A stretch of 45,633 bases of DNA from Chloromonas sp. AAM2 (taxonomy: Eukaryota > Chlorophyta > Chlorophyceae > Chlamydomonadales > Chlamydomonadaceae). How positions within the stretch are numbered: the first letter of the stretch is position 1; the number at the start of each line of letters is the position of its first letter. Under the pieces are notes generated by a model. The model had not been told where the DNA came from. It was given only the letters and a program-made list of their open reading frames with translations, and did no database searches. The stretch is from NCBI GenBank assembly GCA_004335635.1, contig QAXH01006180.1, forward strand, positions 4,662 through 50,294, written 5' to 3'. The position numbers were made by a program, and so were the translations under genes. Below are positions 1 through 12,960 of the stretch, one piece after another.

Positions 1-46
1 GACACACAATGGTTGCTGGCGGTAATACAGACCAATTCACACAAAC

Positions 47-70
47 TGTCCCAGAACCGGCAAACTTCTT
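47..70 (+). repeat. Dispersed repeat TGTCCCAGAACYGGCAAACTT, copy at the window start
   Basis: This 24-bp string followed by a T run and CAG at about 80 looks like a ready-made polypyrimidine tract plus 3' splice site, 55 bp before the CBM9 start codon. Related copies lie at 23796-23820, 30317-30339 (reverse) and 30546-30568. The remaining bases 1-135 are 5' flank of the CBM9 gene. Confidence 0.6.
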
Positions 71-135
71 TTTTTCAGTTGTACGACTCATCAGGTGGTC
101 TTCGCCTGGCACAGCAGCAGGATCGTCTCTCAGAG

Positions 136-3100
136 ATGCGCACAGTGCTAAACGCGCTCTGTCTGGTGCTTGTGTTCTGTCAGCCACCCTTCTTCGGTTA
201 CCGTCCCTTCCCACGCGCTGCAGCGCAATCCATCGCCCTCCTCAGTTGGTTGAGTATGGAGCCTCAACCTCGGTTTCTCCCCTTCACTCCAAAGCCTCAA
301 CCCTTGGGCTACGTATGTCGCAAGGTTGTCTCGGCCCCGCCCTTGGATGGCAAAGTCGAGGGGCCGGGCTGGGATCAGGCACCGTGGAGCGATCAGTTTA
401 TCGATATTGAAGGGCCCAGCAAGGTCAGCGCGTTTTTGCTTCCTTGCACGCAACACGTTGCAGCGAGAAAACCCCACTTTATGCGTCTATCACACGTCTT
501 CACCCCGCTTCATCCACGGCAGAGTGCTGCAATACAATACAATAGGGATGCAATGACAATGGGAATGCAGGTTTTCATGTTGTGTAATGAGAATGCATGA
601 GGATGCGATGCCCATGAATACATGCATGCACATTGATTTTTTCACACTGCATGCGCTGCCGCAAGCGCTGGGCATGGCCTTGCTATCTACTCGCACACTG
701 TCGAACTTTGGTCTGCATGCGCATGCCTGCAGCCCCTGCCTGACCATCCCACACGTGTCAAGATGGTCTGGGACGATGAAGCACTCTACGTAGGCGCATG
801 GATGGAAGAGCCTCAGCCATGGGCTCACCTCACCTTACATAACGACATTATCTACAAGGACAACGACTTTGAGGTCAGCGAAAGATCAAACACACTTGAG
901 AACCAAATAACAGAGCCAGTGCAATCAGGCATGGTCAGCGGCTGGCTTGACGTGAACGCTGGCGCACACAGCTCTACACTTGCCAGCTGCACACAGCTTG
1001 CATAGTGGGCCATGGCAGAGGCATAGATCGCAAGCCCGGACCCTGAGAACTCCATTTTTCATACGTCAGTCCTTGAACATCACCTGTTAATGTTCACCTC
1101 GTGAACATCACCCTTGGTGGGTAGATGGCTATGCACGGACGGATAAAAAACAACACGTCTCCAGCTGACGGACGGTCGAAAAAAACCCACGTCTCCAGCT
1201 GTTGGTTACAAATGCTGAGTAGCATTGTTTTGCAGGTGTTCATTGACCCGGATGGGGACAACCACCAGTACTACGAGGTAGGCTGCGCCTGAGGTGTTGG
1301 AACGATGTTGTTGTCAAGCTTGAAGGCTGTTCGCTTATCATTTGGAAGCCCAAGAAAACTCAGGTTTCCATAAGCCTATCTTGCGCCAAAACAGTTCTGG
1401 GCAGGCTGGTTTTGCAACGCTTTCATGCGTATCTTCTGTTCAACTGCAGTTTGAGATCAACGCTGTGAATGCTTTCTGGGATCTATTCCTGGTCAAACCC
1501 TACAGGTGACGCCAAATGCACAGCAGTGGGGCCTGCTGCAAGCGCAGAACGCTTGTCAACGTAGCAATTCAAAAATTTGGGAGCTACTGGATTCCACTCT
1601 CACCTGGCAGGCAGGAGCTGATCCTTATCTAGAAACTGGCCTTTTTTTCCTTTTGTTATCTTGACTGGCAGCATGTGTTCACCTGCTTGTGAAGTCTGAC
1701 TGCCCACGTGTGCTGCATGTGGCCCATGTGGCAGGGATGGTGGTCCTGCCCTCATGTCATGGGAGTCTATCGCCCCCAGTGAACCCACACAGCATGAAGG
1801 GCCCACCGGCTGGCGGCCGGTCACGCGGGGCGTGTGGGTGGATGGGGCGGTCAACGACCCTACAGTGACAAGCCGGGGCTGGGGGGTCACACTCGCGTTT
1901 CCCTGGTCCCTCCTAAAGCAGGTGTGATGATGTGTAGTAGAAGGACCGCACAGCGCAAGTGTTTGGACTGCCCAATCACCACACATGCCATTCCACATGT
2001 TACTGTAGACGACAGGGTAGCAAACAAGGAGTAGCAAAAGGAATTGTTTCGTGTTCAAGCCAGTGATGTTACCCGCGACATGAGCACAACGGACTGAATT
2101 GCATGCACCAAGAGGTCAGTACTCGGGTACCATCGGCCAGCAGCCGTCCTCCATTCACGGAATTCTACTCACACATTACAGAAGTGGTGCTTGCAGTCAT
2201 GGCTTGCAGGCTGCTCATAGAGACTGCCCCCCAAATCCAGGCGACCAGTGGCGCATCAACTTCAGCCGGGTGCAGGTGTGTCCGTGTGGTGACATGTGTC
2301 ATGGGCCCATGGACTCATCAGCAGTGCAAACACACCTGTCACTGGACTTGTAGCTGTTCTGCTTCACCAGATTCCGCCAACCTTGAGCAGCTGTTGCAAC
2401 AACAACACATGCCTAGTGCTGCAGGCGCTGCTTCTTGCAAGGCCCTTGCCCTCTCTGAACCTATCCTGTGAGCTGTGGGGTTAGGGTTGGGGCGTAAACC
2501 CTAACCCCAGCTGTGCCATGCAGACATGAAGGGTGGATTTCACCAAGCATTCGTCAAGTCCATGTGAAGGCTCCACTTCTCGTTCATGATGACGTCAACC
2601 GAGATTCGATTCACCGATCAACGTTGAATAACATTCTTTCTCAAGGCTTCTCTTCTCTTCACTTAAAGAAGCCAGTTCACGACCTGGGGCATTTGCTAGG
2701 CAAACACAGCGGTTGACAAGCGGATTGGGCGTTGAATGCATCGTGTGTGCAGTGGAAGGTTATGTGGGACGCGGCCTCCAGACAGTACGTCAAGGAACCT
2801 AGAGACCAGGCGGAGCAAAACTGGGTGGGTCACGTGTCGTGGACTAAGTGAATCTCACACTTTGGCCACTGAAAGTCATGTGACGTCATGTGTCATCGCA
2901 ACGGACGTCTCACTGACAAATACCAAGCACCGATTACGCCCTGCATCTTTCTCCCTGTCTGCACGTGTGCCCATGCAGTTCCTCGCCATCCCCTGCAGAA
3001 AGCCAAATGCAAGTCCAGTCCTTATCATTCTCTGCCCCACCTCCTTGGACACATCCTACTTCACTCACCTCACTCAACTGCCTGTTCCACTCCCTGTCTG

Positions 3101-4261
3101 TCCACGTTTTGGTTTTTGTCATCCTGAGCCCCACTTACTTGACATGCTGTGCAGCTGTGCCCCACTCTCGCGTCCTCACCATACTTAGCCTGAAGTCTCA
3201 GACAAACCCCCAGCTCGTTACTTATCTCGATTACCTAATGCACTCCTCTTGCAGGTTTGGAGCCCTCAGTGGGCCATAGCCATGCATCAGCCGGAGACGT
3301 GGGGATACCTGCAGTTTGCCGGGTCGAGCGATGCCTTGGAACCCTTCGTGCCCGACCCCACCTGGCTACTGAGGAGCTTTCTGATGGAGATCTACTATCG
3401 CCAAAAGGTAATCGACGTACTGGATGACGGCTGGCTCCCGGTCAAAATGCTGCAATGCATAATGGCTGTGAGACGCAGGTGACTCAGCTCTTCTAAGCGT
3501 TCGTCACTGGCCGGCCCAATGCACAAAGGGCATTGCAAATAGAGATGCGTTGGATGCATCAAGTGCGATTGCAGTTTTCGGCCTCAAATCACTCAGACAA
3601 GGACCTGGTAACTATTGAACCTGCGTGAAAGGTTATTACACAACAAGCGAGGTGTTGGAGGCATTACAGGTCAAGTATGATCAAGAGTTTGCGGTTGAAA
3701 ACCAATGATTTATGGTGAGCCCTGGGCATGCGCCGTGATTTGTGTCTGCAGGGGCGCTGGGACAAGCAGGGCGACTTTGCAGACAGTTTGGCAGCACTGA
3801 ACCTATCACTGCCAGTTGAGCTAGAAGATGCAAGGCTGCTGGTGCAGAGAACAGAGGTGAGCAGAAGAATCCGATTGCAGCATATCTTGTATGCCTCTTT
3901 CCCGCGATGTTGAATTGTTCAGCCCTTGATGCGAAATCTTGGTGCACTATCACAACTCTCCCCTCCTGTAATTGGCACACGCTGTAGGCATTGCCAGGCA
4001 CGACATCAGGACCCACAAAATTTGCATTAGCAATACCACGTTCCTTATAAGTAACACAGTGGTCACTCTCCTCTTCGCTGGTGTGTCATCTTGGTGTGTT
4101 TGTCAGCCATCTTGTGCTATTTATGGCCACCTGCGCTGCAGATATCATTCATTGCCACAGGCCAGATCATGCATACCGATGGCCAGACATGGAGGCGGTT
4201 GTACGTGAATGAGGAGGGCCGGCTCACAGAAAAACAGTTCCCTGTGGCAAGCTCTACTTAG
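136..4261 (+). CDS. Secreted CBM9-like carbohydrate-binding protein, 10 exons
   Basis: Exons 136-423, 733-873, 1236-1277, 1450-1505, 1780-1921, 2210-2275, 2753-2824, 3255-3407, 3752-3856, 4142-4261 join with all phases closing to a protein of about 394 aa. The start at 136 gives a hydrophobic N-terminus (LNALCLVLVF) that looks like a signal peptide. The body matches the carbohydrate-binding module family 9-like fold: DGKVEGPGWDQAPWSDQFID, then WDDEALYVGAWMEEP, DNDFEVFIDPDGDNHQYYE, FEINAVNAFWDLFLVKPY, VDGAVNDP...RGWGVTLAFPW, GDQWRINFSRV, and WSP...MHQPETWGYLQF. These blocks occur in family order. The module normally binds sugars. The tail after about residue 305 (YYRQK, then exons 9-10) is outside the core and unrecognised. 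The family is mainly bacterial. The substrate and whether any catalytic partner exists are unknown. Confidence is high for the domain and good for the exons; a further 5' exon left of the window edge is possible. Confidence 0.85.
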
Positions 4262-4340
4262 TGACTCAGTGAGAGGATCGAAGAAAGGATGTAAAAAGAT
4301 GTAAAAGGCTGGGGCTACAAGATGTAAAATGATGAGTTGT
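4262..4340 (+). terminator. Cluster of TGTAA polyadenylation signals after the CBM9 gene
   Basis: Three TGTAA pentamers, each in the direct repeat GATGTAAAA, lie about 30-65 bp after the stop codon at 4259-4261. TGTAA is the usual green algal polyadenylation signal, so this is the likely 3' end of the upstream gene. The rest of 4341-4816 is a spacer between two converging genes in which I see no coding sequence. Confidence 0.5.
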
Positions 4341-4816
4341 GCGTCGTGGCACTCTCTAGCAAATTGCTGCTCAGCCTGACTTCCTCTCGTACTTCACTGG
4401 GATCCAAACGTGGTGGAGTATGACCTGTTATGCAATCAAATACCGAGGACCCGCTTTACATTCACATATGAACGTTTGAGCGTCAGCCCGTGTTATCCAA
4501 GTTGCGATAGATGCTGAGTCCGATCCACGATGGGGATGGAAGTTGATCATTCACACCGCAGCAGGGTCTGGTATTACTGGCAATCTATGCAAACTCAAAA
4601 TACCGTCAGAACGTAGGCAGCTGCTCTTGTCTGCTAAAGTATCTTTGGCGTTGGCAAGCCAGCAAGTCATGATCTACACAGCCCGCAAAGTGATTGTCTA
4701 TCATGAGTGCACGTGGCAATTCAAGCACATGCGAGAAGGGGTACCAAACGTTTGCTTTGAAATCCCCAAGCGAACAACTGTACCAAGTGTCAGGAAAAAA
4801 GCCATTAGCAACAGTG

Positions 4817-5824
4817 CTATGAGGCTGCCTTTGTTTGTGCCCCAGGCCGTGTGATGGCTGGCATCTTGGCAGCAAAGGAGCTGCCACAGCCACAGGACGC
4901 CTCGCTGTTCGGGTTTGAGCCCACCACAAACGCTCGCCTCATTAAAGTGTCCTCGAACTCAATCTGGCTGCCACGTAGCATCTCAAAGCTGTCTGGATCA
5001 CACACCACCCGCGCCCCCTCCACTTCAAAAACCCTGCAAAGGAACAGCCAGGGGCAGGGGCTGGTACATGACTGGAGCACTGGCACAGACAGATGAGGTT
5101 CACGCAAACGACATATGAGAGGTACAAACATACCATACAGTCACCATACAAAACCAACTCCCTGGACCACCGATTGTGCAAACACCCAGGGCCAGGCCAT
5201 GCTGAGTGCGAGTCCCATCCATCTATCACCCATCAGTGATGTGATGATGCATATGCATGCAACATGCTGCTTGCGGTACCTACTTGTCTGAATTGGAGGG
5301 CGAAGACGTGTCTAGCGAAAACTTGTACTGAAAGCCAGAACATCCACCGCCCTCCACTTCTATTCGGAGCACTACATGCTGCCCTTGGTGAGCTTGCAGC
5401 TCTTTTAACCTCTGCATGCAGCATTGTGTATGGCGTGATGAGTGTAAAATGGCGGGTAACCAGCGCTTACAGTGGCTGGTACTGACTGTGCCTGACTTGG
5501 CTGACGTGTGTTGCCACGTTGGGTCCATACCTGGACAGCAGAGGGGTGGATGACCAGGTCCCCTGGTTGTGCTGATTGTGAAGTTGTTCCTGCTTGAAGA
5601 GGTACTGTTGCGGGTTGCGCCGGGGAGGCGTATAGCCGGGTTGCAAATCCTCGCATGCTCAACGAGCCAGGGTTCCGGCATGTCGTCAGATGTCGAATGC
5701 CTGGCCCCTGAACACTTGACAGCTCTTGCGTTTTATGCAATCCGTCTATCAGCGCATCGCGGCAGTGCTGCTGAGCGCGCCTCGCAAGGTGTGTTGCTGC
5801 TGCAGCCACAAGACTTCTCATCAT
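4817..5824 (-). CDS. ISCA2: Iron-sulfur cluster assembly protein, IscA/ISCA2 type
   Basis: Minus-strand exons 5531-5824, 5284-5411 and 4817-5033 join in phase to about 212 aa. The first about 90 residues ([18 protein letters not shown]...) are Arg/Ala/Ser-rich without acidic residues, which suggests a mitochondrial presequence; a plastid target cannot be excluded. The A-type carrier domain follows: [46 protein letters not shown], then [14 protein letters not shown]. The three cysteines that bind the cluster or iron are present at about residues 122, 188 and 190. The family helps mature mitochondrial [4Fe-4S] proteins. The second exon ends GACAA|gtaggt, and this exact donor is needed to keep SDKVFEV in frame. 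A two-codon choice of start exists (ATG at 5824 or 5821). The gene is tail-to-tail with the CBM9 gene and head-to-head with the symporter. ISCA2 rather than ISCA1 is inferred from the long N-terminus and overall resemblance. Confidence 0.88.
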
Positions 5825-6158
5825 GTCAGCTTGTATATGTTACCGAGGCGAAGAGCTGGTCAGGTACAGAAGCATAACAAGCAGCAAAGCACGACCTAAG
5901 CTGTCCTCCGTGAAGGATTGAAACGCGCTGCACGTGCGTCTTAGTAACGCCCAGCTCCCGAGACTTGCTTCGCGCCCTCCCTTGCTTGGGCGCAGACTTG
6001 ATGAGCTGATCTTGCTTACGTTCACAAGGTTGCGTTTGGACCTGACCCGGGTGGTAGCGCATCGCTGCCTGAGAAACACCGGTCGAACCTGATCGCGTTA
6101 ATACGCGCGGAGGGAGTCAGTAGTCTTTACAGCATCCTTATACATTTCAACTTCAAAA
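5825..6158. promoter_or_regulatory. Shared 5' region of ISCA2 and the symporter
   Basis: The 334 bp separate the two divergent start codons and must contain both 5' UTRs and both core promoters. No TATA box or other motif is convincing. The region is placed from gene orientation only. Confidence 0.45.
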
Positions 6159-9100
6159 ATGGCTGAAAACCTGACTGTAGCGTATGCGGTGCTGGGGGTG
6201 TATCTCCTCCTCATCGGCGGCTGCGGCGTGCTGGGCGCCTTTCTCAACTGGCGCTCGGGCCAAAAGCCTCAAGAGAAGTCACTGGGTCTGGTGAGTCACG
6301 TAGGTCAGACGCCAAGGTCATTGGATGGGCCGCCAGTGGATCAGCCACCTTTCGCTTTTTCCGACCTGCACAACCCCCTATTTGAAGGCCATTTCCCACA
6401 ACCCCAATCTGAAGGCCAAACCAACGAATGGCATGAAGGCAATGCCTACGTGGCAGTAACGCCGTGGCAGTACACCCGTCGTGGCGGCTATACGGATAAG
6501 GCAACTTAGACCCTACATCTTCTTGCAGCCTTCTGACCTTTAGCAGGTCATCCAAGCCTTCTTTCATTGCGTTGAAGCTATCCTTGCCAACACATGTAAG
6601 CCTCGCTTGATGCATTCATTTTACTTGTCCTACCCTTGCTGCTACACAGTTGCGTGAACACTTCATGGCGGGCGCGGGACTTGGATTCATCGCCTGGTTC
6701 TTTTCTATGGCAGCAACTCTTTTCAGTGGATACTCAGTCTCAGGCATTGTCAATGAAGCTTACAATGCGTGAGTAGATACATGATACTAATACTAATGAT
6801 AGTAGATACAGTCCAGGAGTGTGATGGTCTGCTATTCAACCACAGCACATTGGGGCAAGTGTGCACACGTGTCACGCACACACCTCACACAAGGACGCAT
6901 AAAACACATACATGTCCAACTGGATTCCTGCGCACAGCTATCGTTTTGCGAATCATCGATCATGCCTACAATATTGACACCAAATCGAGCATTTCTGCCG
7001 CGAGTTGCGCTCACAGTCCATGGCACCATGCCTGCTTGCAGTGGTTGGACTGCTACCCGCTGGATCCCTGCTGGTGTGGGTGTTTATGGTGAGTTGGGAG
7101 GACCGATGCACATGCCGAGCCATGCCGCCATGATCTGGACACACAAGGTTGTCACATCATGGTGCACAGATGGTGTTGTCCTGCTGTGTGACTGATACGA
7201 CTCTGCGTTGCCGCACACACGCAGTGGGATTCATGGTTCTCGCACCCCGTTGTTACGCTCTGGGCAAGCAGCGTGGTTACATGACCATCTCGGAGCTGAT
7301 TTTTGAGCGCTACCTGCCGCCATCAGGCAATATCTGGGTAAGAAGATACTATGTGGCTCCTCCTGACCCAGTCTTGGAGGTACTTGGCTTTGAATTCACT
7401 ACCCACCGCGATGCCTTGTCATCAAAAGCACTCAGTAGACTTGCCCTGCAGCACCTGATCAAAACCTCGTTGACCACTAGCCACCCAGCAGGCCAAGGAA
7501 AAATACGCACGCAATCTGGTGATTATGACCAGTCCGGTAACGCCCGTGCCTGCCACTGCGTGGTTGCAGGTGTCCCACGCCCTGCGGCTGCTGAGCTTTG
7601 CCTTCCTGCAGCTGCCCGTCTTCACTTACCTCATCACCCAGTTCCGCTCGGTGGGCATTGAGGTGGAGACCTTCACTGCAGGAGGGATCAACAACCTGAC
7701 AGCGGTGCTGGTGGCCGCTGCAGTGCTGCTCGTCTGTGATATTCTGGGTGGAATGCGCGCAGTGGCGTTCAGTGACGTGCTGCAGGGAGTGGTGCTTTTC
7801 ATAGGTGAGAAACCTGCAAGAAACGCACCACATGAAATACACCACGTGGGACGTACTGCATGCAACCACGTGCCGGTTGCGTATTTGAGTAGCAAGCAAG
7901 TCCATTTGGGGCATGCCATTTGCACGCGACCGATGTATGAGATGATTCAAGAAATGAGGTGATATGCCTTGATTTGAGAGGCACGTTGAAGTTGGTATGC
8001 TGTGTCTGGTTTGCAGCTGTCTCAGCCTTCTGATGTCAGCTTTGTATCCGTCCCCTAATAATGCCAAGACCTTCTGTGAGGCAGTTTGTCATGCAGTTGC
8101 GACGCCGTTTGTCAAAGACAGACCTGCACTGTCTTATGGCTGTGTGTTCTGGTGTGCTTGTCCAGGCTCCATCATCTTCCTGATCATCGAGTACACGGAG
8201 CTGGGGGGTCTGGGGGCTGCCAGGGACTACTGGGCCAACCCCGCCAACCTACCCAAGTGGGTCGCTGAGAAGGGCTGACTGCATGATATGTAGCATGAAC
8301 ACAACACTGTCACTGTGCAGTAGGTTGTCGTTGTCTTCGCTGTTCTTCCAATGTGCTGCAAGGGCAGATATGTACTCGCCATAGATTGCACTGCAGCTCA
8401 CCTGCCACTTGTTGCCCCATCGGGCTGATGTGTTCCGCGCATGCGTGTACGTAAGTAGCTTGTGTCGTGCTTCTTTCTGCAGGCCCCGCGTGGCCAACAT
8501 GCAGCTGCTGCCCACCCAGACCTCCGTGGTGGCCTACTTTGACTTTGTTTTCAAGACCACCGTGGCAGCCACCATGTTCCCCCACCTCTGCCAGAGGCTG
8601 TTCGCAGCACGCAGCGCACAGGTCATGCGAAGGGGCTTGGCAGGAATGAACTTCACGTTCTTCATCATTCAGCTGTGAGTTGAACTGACCAATCCATGCG
8701 CCCTTGCAAACGGATTCCTGCTGCTTTGTGTTCTGCCCATGCTATCCTTGCTCTGCCCAGCTTTGCGCAGCTCCTTGCTCCCAGGCTACATCTCCGTCCT
8801 CATACGTTATCAGTGCGCTCCTGCAACAGTGCTTCTGCCCTGTGTCCGTGCTATGCTGTACAACTTGCACTGCCCAGATCACATGCGTCCATGTGTGTGC
8901 ATGCATGCGTGCGCGTGCGTGTGCGTGTGTGTGTGTGTTTTACATAGCCTTCAGTCCGGGGAGGACTGCTTAGCAAGGGCAAGGGCAGAAAGAAAGTATA
9001 ACAGCAAGCACAATCTGTACCTGCACCACTGCACCAGCAATACATGCACATCAGTTCGGTGGCTGACCAAACAGGAAAGGGAGAACGTCACATGCGCCCA

Positions 9101-12100
9101 TGTGGCCCCCATGCAGTTCTTCCATGATCACCGGTTGGGTGGCCATCAACGCCCTCCTGGGTCGCATCCAGCCCGGCCAGAGCGCCTTTGCCAGCACCCT
9201 GCTGGTGGTGGCTGAAACCGGCACAGGCCAGGCGCTGGCCGCGGCGCTGCTGCTGGCGTCCGGCATCTGCGCCATGATGAGCACTGCGGACTCATCCCTG
9301 CTGGCATTTAGCACAATGTGAGTCACGTGTCATGCCAATCCATCCACGTTAGCTTATTCTGCCTTTTCTCGTGTGCACGTGTCACCATGGCTTGGGAAAT
9401 GCTGGCTGACGGCTTTACGCAAGAGCTTGCTACAGAAAGCCTCTTTGCCCTGTTCACGTGCTATCATGTGAGTCAACTGACATGTCAATGCTGCCATGTG
9501 TGCATTTGTTATGTTAACACGCTCTACTGAGACGCTCCAAAGATGGCATGCACCGACACTGGGCGTTTGGGCTGCTTTGCCTGTGCGACTGCCTCCTGCC
9601 TCGCTACTTGACGTTATGACGTCACACGCATGCATGTGGTTGCCCTGACGACCTTGGTACCAGGTGGCCATGGCGTGGTCATAGCCAGAACATCTGTTTG
9701 GTGGTGCTTTGCTGACAAGGGCACGTCTGTGCACGTTTCTTCCCCAGGTGGATCCGTGACTTCTTCAAGCCGTACGTGTGGCGTGAATCGCCCGAGTGGG
9801 TGCAGCTGATCTTCGGGAAGCTCATGGCGCTGGTGGCGCTGTGCATTGGTGTGGCCCTGGCGCTGCTCAGCATCAGGACGGGAAAGCCTGACCTTAGCGG
9901 ACTGTTCTCACTTCAGGTTAGTGCTGCACCTTGAGATGGATAGCGTCATTGGCCTTGTCCTGTCACGGCCACACTTCACTGGGTGATGACCTGATTGGAT
10001 GTAGCTACGCTGGATTATGCTTGCTCTGTTGCATCATTATTATGTGCTAGTGCTCTCGCATTGCGCCCCTCTTGATCAGTGTTCCCTTCACTGAAACGCC
10101 TCTGAAGTTATTTCATCGGTTTTGCCCGATGGACATGGCAGAAATCCATCCAATCAATCGTTTTGGTACGATGGCCTGTATGATGAACTCTTTAGACTGA
10201 AAAAGAAAAAGAAAAACAGATACGGTGCACGATACGTTGTGCGTTTTGCCTCTTATTGGCCAGCCATGTCACTCATCCAGGTCAAGTCATCAGTCAAAGC
10301 TCAGACTCGGGATCAAACACTTCAGGAATTTGAATGGCTATAAGAGTCTGGAGCATCTACAAGAACGTACACGCCGTGCAGCTGGCAATTCTTGTCCGAT
10401 GCGTGCTGCTTCGCTTCAATACATCCTGGGTTTTGTCCGATGCGACCTTGCCAAAAAGCAAAAATCTCGTTGTTTTTCTCCGATGCCAGTCGAGTTTCCA
10501 AAATCACAGCAGGTGCCATCGGACAAATGGAAACTTCAAGCATGTGTACAACGCACAACGATGAACGATACGTACAGGGAACACTGCTCTTGATGTCAGT
10601 TCAAAGGTGTCATGCAAGTGTTTGTTCTTGCCATTCCGGCTCACTATTACCGCTCTTGGTACAGCTCTCGACTGTTCTCGACTGTGTTGTCGTCTTGCTG
10701 ACGTGTTGCAACTTTTGTGCTGCTGTCTGCAGACCGTGACCCCTATTCACGTTGCCCCGGCTGTGTGGCTGGGCCTGCACTGGCGTGCACTGCGGGGGGA
10801 GGCCGTGCTAGCGGGTATGGTCGTTGGAGGCGCCACCACCATCGGACTTGTCTTCAGCGACCAGAACGTCAAGCGCGCTGTGGGAGACGACATGCTGGAC
10901 AACGGTGAGGACTGTCGTTGGTTTTGACTTTCTGATGTAGTGCGGCGGCTGTGTAACACAGGGTTGGTCAGTGGCCCTTGGTGGGTCGCTTAGTTGGTGC
11001 ACCAGACAACAGCAGCGGGCAATGCTTATGTGTACACTGTTTGTGACCAGATTTTATTGGGAACACGGGGCCTGTTGCAGCACTGTGTACAAACTTGATA
11101 ATGTTCGCCTCGCTTTTTGCTACGTGGTCCGGCGTGGGGCTGGATGGCCATCATGTTGACCTGTGTGCCTGCCTTATCCACGCCTTGCCTGGCATCTGAC
11201 TCTTGTTCTTGTGTTTGGCTTCACACATTGGATGGAGTTTGGCTTGGTGGTGTGGCTTGATGACCATTCCTTCAACCTGTGCGCTTGGTGACCATCGCAC
11301 TGACCCTGTGTGCTGCTTTTATCCGCCGCGTGTGCTGTGCAGGCCTTTCCTCCGCCTGGGTTGGCTTCTGCATCAACATGTTCGTGACCGTCACTGTTGG
11401 ACTAGCAATGCAGTTTGGCCCGTCTCTTTTCTCCGCCACCCGCCGTGCATCCTCCCGCCCTGTACCCCCCATCACTGACGGCGACAAGGCAACTCCCACC
11501 ACCAGCAAGGCCGAGGACTCCCCGGAAAACGTCCATCCCCGTTACCTGGACATTGGCCCAGAGAAGGAGCCCTTGCTGCACCCTGCCGTGGTTGTGGTCA
11601 TCTTCCTGACCCTGCTGTTCACGGTGCCGTTCTACTGGGGCATCGAGAGGTCCCCTGGCTACCAGGCGCCCAACAAGTTTGTGGGCGATATCTCGGCCTG
11701 GGCCTTTGTCTCCCTGCTGCTCTCCGGTGCGCACAGGGACCAGCCGGCAGGGTTACTTGTGCTACACAAAGTGTCTGCAATCCAAGATGTTCTTGCCTGT
11801 CGTCCCTGATTACATGACATTTGCTGAAGCTGTCGAAGCAGCAAGTTAGCTGATGTCTGTGCTGCATGCCATCAATCTGCCAAAGGATCAGCAAATTGGC
11901 CTACGGTGCTGCAGCTGTCATCTCCACAGGTCCATCTCAAGCTGTTCCCAACCCTGCACTCTCATGTCATCCTGCTGTGCTCCGTAGGCGTGCTGGCCAT
12001 CGTCGCTGCTGCTGCATACATCTTCCTGTGGCGTGACTACACGCCTCTGGCCTTCAACTCCCTCCCCTCCTTCCGTACCCTCCCCTCCGTTGTTGCCGCT

Positions 12101-12181
12101 GCTGACTCAAGTGCTGTTATGGATGACAATGACAAGACCCTTAAGGCCCAGGACTCTTCCAAGGGAGAGGTGGCTATGTGA
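6159..12181 (+). CDS. Sodium:solute symporter (SSS) family transporter
   Basis: Exons 6159-6290, 6650-6768, 7042-7088, 7225-7337, 7570-7804, 8166-8256, 8483-8674, 9117-9317, 9748-9916, 10733-10904, 11343-11726 and about 11930-12181 give about 700 aa. Phases close through the first eleven exons. The protein has many membrane segments, starting with YAVLGVYLLLIGGCGVLGAF. Diagnostic SSS stretches are AGAGLGFIAWFFSMAATLFS, GYMTISELIFERY, VCDILGGMRAVAFSDVLQG, GWVAINALLGR and GICAMMSTADSSLLAFSTM. The last resembles the conserved core helix that contributes to the sodium site. The last junction is unclear: donor 11727 is phase 1, but the acceptor before 11930 is phase 0. An acceptor at about 11891 would restore phase and add about 12 residues. 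The soluble C-terminus ends KGEVAM. The substrate is not evident; it does not look especially like plant urea transporter DUR3. Confidence 0.85.
8911..8940 (+). repeat. GT-rich microsatellite in a symporter intron
   Basis: A run of GT/GC dinucleotides lies in the intron 8675-9116, directly before a copy of a dispersed repeat at 8938-8985. Confidence 0.7.
8938..8985 (+). repeat. Dispersed repeat, copy 1 (related to 45241-45295)
   Basis: The segment beginning TTTACATAGCCTTCAGTCCG is about 85% identical to the reverse complement of 45241-45295. Both copies are in introns, of the symporter and of the helicase. The two copies are in opposite orientation relative to their host genes. Confidence 0.6.
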
Positions 12182-12960
12182 GCATGTCACTGATCAAACC
12201 ACATGTGATCTCTCACCAACCCAGGAGGTTGTCCAAGGCTTCTGGGTGCGGATAGTTGCCTTGGGAATGATGACTTGATTGATCTGACTGTCAGCATGTA
12301 TATGGCATGCTCGGAAACGAACAGGTGATCAAAACAAGCCGATTATTCTAACCAGTTGCTGCAGGTGCTTCTTGACATTAAGGCGTCTGCTTGGCCCATG
12401 CTGACTATTGATGTTGACTGTCACCATCTGTTTGATGGGACACTAGGGTGGGGATGTATGGCTGGCGCATGCTCTTTGGACAGCCCAAGAGATTACTGTT
12501 TGGAGGAAACTGTTTGGAGGAAACTGTTTTATTCTTTTGCGGCAAAAGCCGAGTCCGAGATTGTATCAGTGGAGGACTCTTTAGCACTGTTTAAGCCCCT
12601 GCACTTGCTTTAAGAAGCCGAGTATCAGCCAAGAATGCCGGCTTTGCGCCCCTTGAGCGGGTGTCCAATTTTGTTGCTTTTAGCGTGTTTTCATAGCAGT
12701 CAGTGGCTCTCCCATAGCACCTGCTGCCACGGAAATTAGACTACTTTTGCTCGTTGGCCGAATCAAATACTATGTTCGCTGTTGCCTTTTGGCCGGCACA
12801 TTTGTAGGGCTATTGAGACTGTGTCACATACAGGCACAGCTGCAGGGGCAAAGTCGGGCACAGCCCTCGTTTTATGTTGTACGGCTTTTCCTGTTGCCTC
12901 CAAGCCAAGCCTCCGCAGAATTGTGTAAGCGCCGAAGAAGGCGAAAAAAATCCTGAACAC
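12182..12960. other. Spacer 3' of the symporter gene
   Basis: No coding stretch was recognised on either strand. It includes a small direct duplication of GTTTGGAGGAAACT near 12498-12530. Confidence 0.4.

Noticed and set aside
8739..9215. 158-aa ORF overlapping symporter exon 8
   Set aside because: It is in a different frame from the symporter and is largely translation of a GT repeat and intron.
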